Source: WS-2 sp964650245 (GTDB taxonomy: Bacteria > Eisenbacteria > RBG-16-71-46). Taken from it: DNA of 27,815 nucleotides. Of the stretch, positions 15,272 through 22,703 are shown piece after piece. The position numbers and the translations under genes were made by a program. The stretch is taken from NCBI GenBank assembly GCA_964650245.1, contig CAZYQK010000027.1, positions 1 through 27,815 on the forward strand, given 5' to 3'. Under the pieces are notes generated by a model. That model had not been told where the DNA came from. It did not search any database and saw only the letters and a list, made by a program, of their open reading frames with translations. Numbering within the stretch: position 1 is the stretch's first letter; the number at the start of each line of letters is the position of its first letter.

Positions 15272-17197
15272 TCAGTTCGTCGTGAGATCCCGGACCGCCG
15301 CGGGCGGCGTGACGTCGGCGCCCCCCACTTCGAATGCTCCCATGTCGGGCGCGGCGCCCGAGAAGCCGTCGTTGATCCCCGGCAATCGGATCGCGCCGTC
15401 GATCGCGGGGCTTGCGGGCCGCAGGGTGTAGTCGCCGCTCGCGGGCGCGGTGAACAGCGGGTCGCCGGCGCGGCCGTTCAACTCGAAGCCGAGCGCCGAT
15501 CGCACCGCGGCCAGCGTGGCGTAGCCGATCCCCTTCCAGTAGAACAGGCTCGGGTAGTTCGTGTAGAGCAGGTCGCCGTCGAAGTCGTTCCCGGTCTGGC
15601 TCTCCCCCGCGTCGTCACCTACCGCGGGCTGGCCGTTGCCGACCAGGATGTTGTTCCGGAAGTGCATGTTCGAGTACGGGCCGGTCGGATAGACCGGCCC
15701 GGTGTTGGCGTTCGCGCTCACGATGGTGTTGTGGCAGATCCAGGTCTGGCCGGTGCTCGAGATCGAGAACTTGAAGCCGCCCTTGCGGTAGTTGCTGAAA
15801 GTGTTGAACAGCACGTACTCGGGCCCCTGCAGGCTGGGCGCGATGGACATGGCGTTGAGGGGATTCACCACGCGGTTGCGGTAGACGCGCATGTTGATGG
15901 CGCCGAAGGACTCGGTCTCGAGGCCGTCGTCCGCCACGCCGTCGATCAGGTTGTCGTGGATGTCGGTGTCGGCCGCGATGTCCTCGGTCGAGGTGTCGCC
16001 GCCCGAGTCGATGCCGTCGAAGGTGCCGCGCACGGTGTTCCAGCGGATCACGTTGCCGCGGCCCCCGCGGTTCGAGATCCCCTGCTGCTCTTCCTCGTGG
16101 CCCTTGGTGGCGGCCCAGGGCCAGCCCGAGATGCGCGGATCGCGGCACAGGTTGTTCTCGACCAGGTTGTCGGCTGCGAGGACGCGCAGGTAGATCTCCT
16201 TGCCGCCGTTGGTATGGACGTGGTTGTTGGTCACCACGCAGTGGCTGGCGCCGCGCAGCGCGATGCCGCTCGCCGCGAGGGTGGTGCCGAAGTGGCGGAC
16301 CTCGAAGCCGGTCATCATCCAGTAGGCGACGTCGAGATAGACTCCGATGTCGAGCCGCGCGACGTGGACGGTGTGGCCCGACGGGGAGCTCAGGTCCTCG
16401 AGCTTCACGTAGATCCGCCCGCCTTCCGCGGCCCAGCCCTGCGTCATCCCGTTCGCGTTGGCCTGAAGCGCCGCGAGACTCGCGTGGTGGTAGAGCCGCT
16501 GCAGACTGTCCACGCACACCAGCCGGGTGGCGCCTGCGAACGGCAGGCTGAAGACGCCGCCGCCGTCGTCGCGCCAGTCGGCGCGGTTGAGAAAGGCGGG
16601 ATCGGATCCGTCGAGCACCACACCCGCGCCGTCGGCGACCAGATGGATGGGGCTGGCCGCGGTCCCGGAGACCGTGGCGTCCAGCATCTGGTAGTAGACG
16701 CCGGGCTTCACGCGAATCTCGTCTCCCGGCTGCACCCGCGCGGCGGCGGCCAGGAGCGTGGAGAAGGGGAATCCCGGCGTGCCGGGATTGGAGTCGCTGC
16801 CGCCGGTCGCGACCCACCACGTGGTGCCGGCCGGGCTCGAGGGCAGCCCCGCGCGGGTGCGCGTGGTACCCGTCGCGCCGCCGCCGCCGTCGGGGTCGTC
16901 GATGGTGGCGCGGAGTTCGTATGGCGTGTCTTCCGCGAGCCACAACACGCTTCCCGCCCAACGCTGGTTCGTGATGCGCGTCATGCCGACGCCCGCGTTC
17001 CAGGTGGCGCTTCCGGCCGGCCGCCACTCGAGCCGCGCCGTGGCGTTGGCGTTGGCGTCGCCGGTGTATGCGAGCCGCACGCCGACGTTGTTGAAGGTGG
17101 GATAGAGCGCGAGGGCGCCGGGCACGGACGGGTTCTGCGCCGCGGCCGGCGTGGCCGCGAGCAGTCCCAGTGCCAGAAGTGCGATCGCTCTCGTCAT
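15272..17197 (-). CDS. Secreted right-handed parallel beta-helix protein (pectate-lyase-like fold), possibly C-terminally truncated
   Basis: This 641-residue protein has a Sec signal peptide (MTRAIALLALGLLAATPAAA). An FnIII-like domain (LEWRPAGSATWNAGV, TPYELRATI) comes next, then the typical entry to a secreted beta-helix, WWVATGGSDSNPGTPGFPFSTL through KPGVYY, near residues 125-170. The long helix that follows is full of N-x-V/I turns (CVVTNNHVHTN, LVENNLCRD, NVIRWNTVRG, HFRNNILVGN) and closes with PASPAIDGA and APDMGAFEVGG. Family members bind or cleave polysaccharides; no catalytic set can be assigned. The protein then stops at DVTPPAAVRDLTTN, which normally opens an FnIII domain, so C-terminal domains may be missing. 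ATG 17197 has AAGGAG 11 nt upstream. The 208 nt before the Kelch gene hold no gene. Confidence 0.85.
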   Translation of the reverse strand: MTRAIALLALGLLAATPAAAQNPSVPGALALYPTFNNVGVRLAYTGDANANATARLEWRPAGSATWNAGVGMTRITNQRWAGSVLWLAEDTPYELRATIDDPDGGGGATGTTRTRAGLPSSPAGTTWWVATGGSDSNPGTPGFPFSTLLAAAARVQPGDEIRVKPGVYYQMLDATVSGTAASPIHLVADGAGVVLDGSDPAFLNRADWRDDGGGVFSLPFAGATRLVCVDSLQRLYHHASLAALQANANGMTQGWAAEGGRIYVKLEDLSSPSGHTVHVARLDIGVYLDVAYWMMTGFEVRHFGTTLAASGIALRGASHCVVTNNHVHTNGGKEIYLRVLAADNLVENNLCRDPRISGWPWAATKGHEEEQQGISNRGGRGNVIRWNTVRGTFDGIDSGGDTSTEDIAADTDIHDNLIDGVADDGLETESFGAINMRVYRNRVVNPLNAMSIAPSLQGPEYVLFNTFSNYRKGGFKFSISSTGQTWICHNTIVSANANTGPVYPTGPYSNMHFRNNILVGNGQPAVGDDAGESQTGNDFDGDLLYTNYPSLFYWKGIGYATLAAVRSALGFELNGRAGDPLFTAPASGDYTLRPASPAIDGAIRLPGINDGFSGAAPDMGAFEVGGADVTPPAAVRDLTTN

Positions 17198-17220
17198 GGG
17201 CTCCGGAACTCCTTGAAGTC

Positions 17221-17254
17221 GTATTGCCCTGGCCGGGACTGCGAGTTGCAATAC
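17221..17254. repeat. 7-bp inverted repeat in the divergent intergenic region
   Basis: GTATTGC (17221-17227) and GCAATAC (17248-17254) form a perfect dyad with a 20-nt GC-rich centre, starting 24 nt upstream of the beta-helix start codon. The 273-nt region 17198-17470 between the beta-helix gene and the LeuA-like gene holds no open frame I can support. This dyad could be an operator or a leader hairpin. It is short enough to be chance. Confidence 0.35.
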
Positions 17255-17433
17255 CCGCGGGTCGCAAAGGCCGGGACCCTCGTGAACCCGCGCAGTTGAA
17301 TCAATTTCCGTGCCCCGGTCAAGACCCGCACGCGGGAGCGGCACCTTCCCGGGTATCGCGCGGCGCAGCAGACGCTCGCGGTCCGCGAGCACGCGCGAAT
17401 CCTGCCGGTCCGGAGCGTCCGGCGGTGATTTAC

Positions 17434-17462
17434 TTGCCGGGCTCTCCCCGTTCGGCTACACC
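17434..17462 (+). promoter_or_regulatory. Predicted promoter of the LeuA-like gene, giving a leaderless transcript
   Basis: TTGCCG (17434-17439) and TACACC (17457-17462) have 17-nt spacing. Only 8 nt separate the -10 element from the GTG start at 17471, so transcription would begin at or next to the start codon. That agrees with the lack of any ribosome binding site. Confidence 0.5.
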
Positions 17463-17470
17463 TCACCGCC

Positions 17471-18715
17471 GTGGACGACCGCGACCTGATCTACGACTGG
17501 AATGAAGCGGGCGAGCGGTGGGTGCGGCCCCCGTTCCGGGTGCAGCTCGACGACGAGACGCTGCGCGACGGGCTCCAGTCGCCGTCCGTCAAGAGCCCGC
17601 CGATCGAGCAGAAGCTCGAGATCCTCCATCTCATGGAGCGGCTCGGCATCGACACCGCCGACATCGGATTGCCGGGCGCGGGGCCGCACGTGATCAAGGA
17701 CGTCACGCGCCTGGCGCAGGAGATCCACGACGCGAAGCTCGGGATCCGCGCGAACTGTGCGGCGCGCACGCTGCTCCAGGACATCACGCCGGTGATCGAG
17801 ATCTCGCAGAAGGTCGGGATCCCGATCGAGGTCTGCACCTTCATCGGCTCCTCCCCCATCCGCCAGTTCGCCGAGAACTGGACGCTCGACATGATGCTGC
17901 GCCACACCGAGGACGCGGTGACCTACGCGGTCACGAACGGACTGCCAGTGATGTACGTCACAGAGGACACGGTGCGCGCGCAACCCGCGACCCTGCGGCA
18001 GCTCTTCCTCGCCGCGATCCGCTGTGGTGCTAAGCGGCTGTGCCTGTGCGACACCGTGGGGCACGCCACGCCCACGGGCGCCGCGAACATTGTGCGCTTC
18101 GCGCTCGAGGTGGTGCGCGAGAGCGGTGCTTCTGTGGAGCTCGACTGGCACGGGCACTGCGATCGGGGTCTCGCGGTGGTCAACACGCTGGCCGCGATCC
18201 GCGCCGGAGCAACGCGGGTTCACGGCTGCGCGATCGGGATCGGCGAGCGGGTCGGAAACACGCCGATGGACCAGCTGCTGGTGAACCTCCGGCTGCTGGG
18301 CTGGATCGACAACGACCTGGGAGCGCTGACCGAATACTGCGAGCGCGTGAGCGAGAGCACCGGCGTGCCCGTGCCTCCCAACTACCCGGTGGTGGGGCGC
18401 GACGCCTTTCGCACCGGGACCGGGGTGCACGCCGCCGCGGTCATCAAGGCCTTCAAGAGGGGCGAGGACTGGCTCGCCGACCGCGTCTACTCCGGTGTGC
18501 CGGCCAGCATGGTCGGGCGTCACCAGCAGATCGAAGTCGGGCCCATGAGCGGCGAGAGCAACGTCGTCTTCTGGCTCGAGCGCCGCGGCATCGCGGTCAG
18601 CCCGGAGCGCGTCCACGCCGTGTTCCAGCGTGCGAAGAGCGTGGACCGGGTGCTGACCGACGAGGAGATCCGCGCCGTGCTCAAGGCCCTCGACGAGACG
18701 CGCGTCAGGGGTTGA
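17471..18715 (+). CDS. HMGL/LeuA-like acyl-CoA-dependent synthase, substrate unknown
   Basis: This 414-residue protein has the aldolase-type TIM barrel shared by 2-isopropylmalate, homocitrate and citramalate synthases and HMG-CoA lyase. It starts with LDDETLRDGLQSPSV: Arg32 and Asp33 are kept, but Leu35 stands where the synthases usually have Glu (RDGEQ). Metal ligands His227 and His229 lie in DWHGHCD, and IGIGERVGNTP supplies Asn263. The protein lacks the roughly 100-residue C-terminal regulatory domain of leucine-inhibited LeuA. The GTG at 17471 has no ribosome binding site but lies 8 nt from a predicted -10. A decarboxylating dehydrogenase gene begins 41 nt downstream, so both may act in one 2-oxoacid chain-elongation route. 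I do not assign leuA, because no leuC/leuD is near and the key motif differs. Confidence 0.82.
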   Translation: MDDRDLIYDWNEAGERWVRPPFRVQLDDETLRDGLQSPSVKSPPIEQKLEILHLMERLGIDTADIGLPGAGPHVIKDVTRLAQEIHDAKLGIRANCAARTLLQDITPVIEISQKVGIPIEVCTFIGSSPIRQFAENWTLDMMLRHTEDAVTYAVTNGLPVMYVTEDTVRAQPATLRQLFLAAIRCGAKRLCLCDTVGHATPTGAANIVRFALEVVRESGASVELDWHGHCDRGLAVVNTLAAIRAGATRVHGCAIGIGERVGNTPMDQLLVNLRLLGWIDNDLGALTEYCERVSESTGVPVPPNYPVVGRDAFRTGTGVHAAAVIKAFKRGEDWLADRVYSGVPASMVGRHQQIEVGPMSGESNVVFWLERRGIAVSPERVHAVFQRAKSVDRVLTDEEIRAVLKALDETRVRG

Positions 18716-18756
18716 GGCCACCCGCGGGGGCCGACCCGTTCCTCAAGGAGTCGTGA

Positions 18757-19830
18757 ATGTCCAGGACCTACAACATCGCGGTGATCGGGGGCGACGGCAT
18801 CGGACCCGAGGTAGTGCGCGAGGGCCTCAAGGTGCTCGAGCGCGCGGCCGCGATCGAGGGCTTCGGCGTGAAGCTCACCTCGTATCCATTCGGCGCAGAG
18901 CACCACCTGAAGACGAAGGAAGTGCTGCCCGACCCGGCGTTCGAGGAGATCCGGGGCCACGACGCCATTCTGCTGGGCGCGATCGGCGACCCGCGCGTCC
19001 AGGTCGGCTTCCTCGAGTTCGGCATCATCGCGCGGCTCCGCTTCGGGCTCGACCTCTACGTCAATCTGCGGCCGGTCAAGCTCTACGCGGAGCACCTCTG
19101 CCCGCTCAAGGACAAGCGGCCCGAGGACGTGGACTTCATCGTGGTGCGCGAGAACACCGAGGACGCATACGCCGGCATGTACGGCTACTTCAAAAAGGGC
19201 ACCCCCGACGAGTTGGCCACGCAGGAGATCCTATTCACGCGCAAGGGTACCGAGCGCATCATCCGCTACGCGTTCGATCTGGCGCGGAAGCGGAGCAAGG
19301 CGAAGAAGCTCACGCTGGTGGACAAGGCGAACGCGGTGCGGGCGATGGACCTCTGGACACGCACCTTCGAGGAAGTGGGACGCGAGTATCCTGACATCGC
19401 CCGAGAGCACGCCTACATCGACGCCGCCGTCATGTGGTGCGTCAAGAACCCGGAGTGGTTCGACACCGTGGTCACGAGCAACATGTTCGGCGACATCCTG
19501 ACGGACCTCGCGGCCATGATCCAGGGCGGCCTCGGCGTCGCGGCGAGCGGCAACATCCATCCCGGGCGTGTGAGCCTGTTCGAGCCCATCCACGGCTCTG
19601 CCCCCAAGTACGCGGGGAAGAACGTGGCGAGCCCGGTCGCCACCATCATGGCGGTGCAGATGATGCTCGACTATCTGGGCGAGACGCGCGCCGCCGCGCG
19701 TATCGAGGAGACCGTGGCCGGGCTCCTGCGCTCGAAGCGCATCCCCTCGCTGGGCTCCGACTCGGGGCTGAGCACGAGTGCGGTGGGCAATCTGGTGGTG
19801 GAGGCGCTCTCCTCGACCGTCGCGAGCTGA
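18757..19830 (+). CDS. Isocitrate/isopropylmalate-family beta-decarboxylating dehydrogenase, substrate unknown
   Basis: This 357-residue enzyme would oxidise and decarboxylate a (2R,3S)-type hydroxy-diacid. Family residues are present: ARLRFGLDLYVNLRPV (Arg93, Arg95, Arg105), Tyr138, Lys190 in VDKAN, and metal ligands Asp222, Asp246 and Asp250. The specificity loop reads RENTED (131-136), unlike the RELT of LeuB; it resembles isocitrate, homoisocitrate or tartrate/malate dehydrogenases, and GTPDELATQEILFTRKG is tartrate/D-malate-dehydrogenase-like. At the coenzyme position it has GSAPKYAG with Lys284 and Tyr285, the pair that in E. coli isocitrate dehydrogenase binds the NADP phosphate, where NAD-dependent LeuB has Asp-Ile. 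ATG 18757 follows AAGGAG by 8 nt. It lies 41 nt after the LeuA-like gene. Confidence 0.88.
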   Translation: MSRTYNIAVIGGDGIGPEVVREGLKVLERAAAIEGFGVKLTSYPFGAEHHLKTKEVLPDPAFEEIRGHDAILLGAIGDPRVQVGFLEFGIIARLRFGLDLYVNLRPVKLYAEHLCPLKDKRPEDVDFIVVRENTEDAYAGMYGYFKKGTPDELATQEILFTRKGTERIIRYAFDLARKRSKAKKLTLVDKANAVRAMDLWTRTFEEVGREYPDIAREHAYIDAAVMWCVKNPEWFDTVVTSNMFGDILTDLAAMIQGGLGVAASGNIHPGRVSLFEPIHGSAPKYAGKNVASPVATIMAVQMMLDYLGETRAAARIEETVAGLLRSKRIPSLGSDSGLSTSAVGNLVVEALSSTVAS

Positions 19831-19849
19831 GCGCCCGCCTCGCGCTCAG
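19827..19849. terminator. Hairpin holding both stop codons at convergent junction
   Basis: CTGAGCGC (19827-19834) and GCGCTCAG (19842-19849) pair perfectly over 8 bp with a 7-nt loop. The left arm contains the TGA of the dehydrogenase and the right arm the TGA of mgtC on the other strand. A symmetric GC-rich hairpin between converging genes fits a bidirectional terminator, although no T-run follows. Confidence 0.5.
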
Positions 19850-20280
19850 GCGCCGTCGCCGCCCTCCGGCGACAGGAAGCGCTCGATCCACCGATAGCCT
19901 TCGAGCACCAGCAGCGCGAGCACAGTGCCGACGGTCGCGAGCGAATAGGCGTGGACGCCCACCGCCACGCCGATCGCCGCCACCATCCACACGCTCGCGG
20001 CGGTGGTCAGGCCGTGCACGAACCCCTCCTGTCGCATGATGCTGCCCGCGCCGAGGAATCCCACGCCGGTCACCACGCCGTGGATGATGCGGGTGGGATC
20101 CACGTTGTGGCCGCCGCCGAAGGCGGCGATCGAGTGCTGGGTGAGGAGCACGAACATCGTGGAGCCCATGCACACCAGGGTGTGGGTGCGGAGCCCGGCG
20201 GGCTTGCGGCCCATCTGACGCTCCCAGCCCACCAGCGTGCCGAGCAGGGTGGAGACCAGCATCGCGACCAGATCGTGCAT
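19846..20280 (-). CDS. MgtC/SapB family membrane protein
   Basis: This 144-residue inner-membrane protein matches MgtC/SapB: GWERQMGRKPAGLRTHTLVCMG near residues 18-39, then RIIHGVVTGVGFLGAGSIMR and GLTTAASVWMVAAIGVAVG, with about four hydrophobic segments in all. Relatives include Salmonella MgtC, which affects F-type ATP synthase and growth in low magnesium, but most short homologues have no known role, and the C-terminal soluble domain of MgtC itself is absent. ATG 20280 has AAGGAGG 5 nt upstream. The enoyl-CoA hydratase gene ends 67 nt before it on the same strand, so they may share a transcript. Confidence 0.9.
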   Translation of the reverse strand: MHDLVAMLVSTLLGTLVGWERQMGRKPAGLRTHTLVCMGSTMFVLLTQHSIAAFGGGHNVDPTRIIHGVVTGVGFLGAGSIMRQEGFVHGLTTAASVWMVAAIGVAVGVHAYSLATVGTVLALLVLEGYRWIERFLSPEGGDGA

Positions 20281-20347
20281 CTCGACCTCCTTGTCCTTGA
20301 CACCCGCGACCTCGCGCCGCGGGGCGCGACACGTGACGGGCGCCGCC

Positions 20348-21148
20348 CTACTTGCGCTGGAACTTCGCCGGGCGCTTCTCGAGAAACGCCTGGAGTCCCT
20401 CGTGCATGTCCTCGCTCGCGGCGAGAATGCCGAATCGTCCGCTCTCGAAACGCAGCCCTTCATCGAGCGGCAGTTGCATCCCGCGCGTCACCGCCTCGAG
20501 CGCCGCGGCCACCGCGAGCGGACCGTTCTTGAGGATGGCCAGGGCGAGCTTCGTGACCTCCTCGCGCAAGGACGCGAGCGGCACGACGCGATTGACGAGC
20601 CCGATCCGCTCGGCCTCGTCGGCCTTGACGCGGCGGCCCGTAAGGATCAGCTCGAGCGCGCGTCCGGGACCGACGAGCCGCGGCAGGCGCTGGGTGCCGC
20701 CGTAGCCCGGGATGATGCCCAGCCCCACCTCGGGCAGGCCCAGCACCGCGTTGTCGGACGCGAGGCGGATGTGACAGGCCAGCGCCAGCTCGCAGCCGCC
20801 GCCGAAGGCGTAGCCGTTGACCGCGGCGATCACAGGCTTGGGGGAGCGCTCGAGCGCCTCGACCACGCGCTGACCGAAGCGCGAGATCTCCTCCGCGCCG
20901 CGCGGGTCCAGCACCGCCAGCTCGTTGATGTCGGCCCCGGAGATGAAGCTCTTCTCCCCCGCGCCGGTCACGATCAGCGCGCCCTGCGCGGGGTCGGCGA
21001 CGAAGGCGCGGGCGCAGGCCTCGATCTCGGACAGGGTCTCGCGGTTCAGGGCGTTGAGCACGTCCGGGCGGTTCACGATCAGCGTGGTGAGCGCGCCATC
21101 GCGCTCGATCAATAGATTTCGATACGGCGTGGTGGTGGAGGTCGTCAT
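20348..21148 (-). CDS. Enoyl-CoA hydratase/isomerase (crotonase family)
   Basis: This 266-residue crotonase-fold enzyme hydrates 2-enoyl-CoA to 3-hydroxyacyl-CoA. The oxyanion-hole loop reads KSFISGADINEL (66-77). The second oxyanion glycine lies in NGYAFGGGCELALACH, and both catalytic glutamates are present, Glu120 and Glu140 (GLPEVGLGIIPGYGGTQRL), with the 20-residue spacing of true hydratases. The C-terminus ends in EKRPAKFQRK, also typical. ATG 21148 is clear by homology though its ribosome binding site is weak. It fits with the hbd and thiolase genes found elsewhere in the window. A promoter with TATACT lies about 65 nt upstream. Confidence 0.95.
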   Translation of the reverse strand: MTTSTTTPYRNLLIERDGALTTLIVNRPDVLNALNRETLSEIEACARAFVADPAQGALIVTGAGEKSFISGADINELAVLDPRGAEEISRFGQRVVEALERSPKPVIAAVNGYAFGGGCELALACHIRLASDNAVLGLPEVGLGIIPGYGGTQRLPRLVGPGRALELILTGRRVKADEAERIGLVNRVVPLASLREEVTKLALAILKNGPLAVAAALEAVTRGMQLPLDEGLRFESGRFGILAASEDMHEGLQAFLEKRPAKFQRK

Positions 21149-21212
21149 GTCGGACTCGACCGGGCTGGAGTTGATCACCGAGACAAGTGCTCCCCTCTGA
21201 GTGCAGCGCGGC

Positions 21213-21242
21213 AGTATAGGCAGCGGGTCGCGATGCCGGCAA
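21213..21242 (-). promoter_or_regulatory. Predicted sigma-70-type promoter of the enoyl-CoA hydratase gene
   Basis: On the minus strand TTGCCG (21237-21242) and TATACT (21213-21218) are separated by 18 nt. This is one of the best -10 matches in the window. It lies back-to-back with the promoter of the GAF-PP2C gene in the 222-nt divergent region 21149-21370. Confidence 0.6.
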
Positions 21243-21299
21243 GCGCTGCCCCGCGCGCCGCGCAGTAAACATTCATGCGCGGCTTCGAGCCGGCCGCGC

Positions 21300-21328
21300 T
21301 TGTGCCGTGCCCGGGCGCGGCCTAGTAT
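21300..21328 (+). promoter_or_regulatory. Predicted sigma-70-type promoter of the GAF-PP2C gene
   Basis: TTGTGC (21300-21305) and TAGTAT (21323-21328) are separated by 17 nt. The expected transcription start is near 21335, leaving a leader of about 36 nt with GGAGGAG before the ATG at 21371. Confidence 0.55.
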
Positions 21329-21370
21329 CGCGCGTCTGACGTGCACGCCTGCCCCGGAGGAGCGCCGATC

Positions 21371-22684
21371 ATGACGGATGCGTCCCAGGCCGCGAGCCCA
21401 CCCAACGCGCAACGGCTGATGGCCGAGCTCCAGTTCCTCTCCGAGCTCTGCAAGGTGGTGGCGTCCAACTCCGAGCTTCAGCCCATTCTCGACTGGATCG
21501 TCCAGAAGACGACCGGACTGCTCGCGGCCGACGAAGGCTCCATCAAGCTGCTGAGCCCCGATGCGGGCGAGCCCGCCGCGAAGACGCTGATCAGGAGGGA
21601 AGCGAAGGGCATCTCCGCGGGATCCTGGCCGCAGGCGGTCAGCATGAGCGTGATGGGCTACCTGCTTCACCGCGGGGAGGCGCTCGCCAGCCCCGACCTT
21701 CTGAACGATTCCCGCTTCCCCGGGTTGCGGGGCGCGACCTCGCGCATCCGCGCGGTGCTCGCGGTGCCGCTCAAGGTCGAAAACCGCATCACCGGGATGC
21801 TGGCGGTGACCCAGGCAGCGCCGGGGCGGCAGTGGCTGCCGAACGAAGAGCAGCTGCTCGCGATCGTGGCGAGTAACTCGGCGGGAGTGATCGAGCAGGC
21901 GCGGCTCCGGGTCGAGGCCCTGGAGATGGAGGAGCTCGAGAAGGAGACACGCCGGATGGAGCGCGAGCTCAAGCTGGCGCGCGAGATCCAGATGAGCCTG
22001 GTCCCGGCGGGCCCGCTGGTGGTGGGCCCCTGGGAGGCGAACGGGACCGTCGTGCCGGCGCGCATGGTGGGCGGTGATGCCTTCGACTACTTCCCGCTTG
22101 GCGACGGACGCTTCGGCATCGCGATCGCCGACGTCTCCGGTAAGGGCGTGCCCGCGGCCATTCTCATGTCCAACGTGCAGGCTTCGCTGCGCGCCTTCTG
22201 CGACGGGCGCTGGCCGATCCGCGACGCCATGCGCCACGTCAACCAGAGCGTGGTGCGCACCGCGGCCAGCGGCAAGTTCATCACCATGTTTTATGCCGAA
22301 ATCGATCCGGAGGGCTCGCGACTGCGCTACATCAACGCCGGCCACAATTATCCGCTGCTGCGGCGCGCGGACGGCGCGGTCGAGGAGCTGCGCGAGGGGG
22401 GCACGCCGCTCGGCATCTTCGCCGACGCCGACTTCGCGCAGGGTGAGGTTCCGTTCCATCCCGGCGACGGGCTCATGCTCTACAGCGACGGCATCTCGGA
22501 GGCGATCGACACCTCGGGGCTCGAGTTCGGGGAGGAGCGCCTGCGCACACTGTGGCAGCGGTACGGCGTGCGCCCGCCTTCGGAGGTGATCGGCGTGGTG
22601 CTCGAGGACGTCGCGTCGTTCCGCGGCAACGCCGGGCAGAGCGACGACATGACGCTGGTGGTGCTCGGCACCCGGGGCGCCTGA
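21371..22684 (+). CDS. GAF domain PP2C-type (SpoIIE/RsbU) serine phosphatase
   Basis: This 437-residue soluble protein has three parts: a GAF sensor domain (about 27-180, with AADEGSIKLL and IRAVLAVPLKVENRITGMLAV), a short charged coiled coil (about 180-210, ending in ELKLAREIQMSLVP) and a PP2C-type phosphatase domain. Metal-binding residues of the SpoIIE/RsbU class are in place: GGDAFDY (Asp236), ADVSGKGVPAAI (Asp254), NAGHNYPLL, YSDGISEA and QSDDMTLV. Such enzymes dephosphorylate anti-sigma-factor antagonists in partner-switching stress control, but no STAS or anti-sigma kinase gene lies in the window, so the substrate is elsewhere. ATG 21371 has GGAGGAG about 10 nt upstream. mtgA starts 19 nt after its stop, and the two probably form an operon. 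Confidence 0.93.
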   Translation: MTDASQAASPPNAQRLMAELQFLSELCKVVASNSELQPILDWIVQKTTGLLAADEGSIKLLSPDAGEPAAKTLIRREAKGISAGSWPQAVSMSVMGYLLHRGEALASPDLLNDSRFPGLRGATSRIRAVLAVPLKVENRITGMLAVTQAAPGRQWLPNEEQLLAIVASNSAGVIEQARLRVEALEMEELEKETRRMERELKLAREIQMSLVPAGPLVVGPWEANGTVVPARMVGGDAFDYFPLGDGRFGIAIADVSGKGVPAAILMSNVQASLRAFCDGRWPIRDAMRHVNQSVVRTAASGKFITMFYAEIDPEGSRLRYINAGHNYPLLRRADGAVEELREGGTPLGIFADADFAQGEVPFHPGDGLMLYSDGISEAIDTSGLEFGEERLRTLWQRYGVRPPSEVIGVVLEDVASFRGNAGQSDDMTLVVLGTRGA

Positions 22685-22703
22685 TCCCGCTCAGGGCCCT
22701 AAG

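Noticed and set aside
15236..15275. Runs of alternating GC near 15260-15270 as a repeat or Z-DNA element
   Set aside because: Short (about ten bases) and ordinary for this base composition; not worth calling.
15662..17299. 545-codon plus-strand frame opposite the beta-helix gene
   Set aside because: Antisense shadow; Val/Asp/His/Gly-rich and motif-free.
21149..22459. Extension of the enoyl-CoA hydratase frame to 703 codons upstream, which would suggest a fusion protein
   Set aside because: The extension runs antisense to the GAF-PP2C gene and across a good promoter; the crotonase domain is complete from the ATG at 21148.
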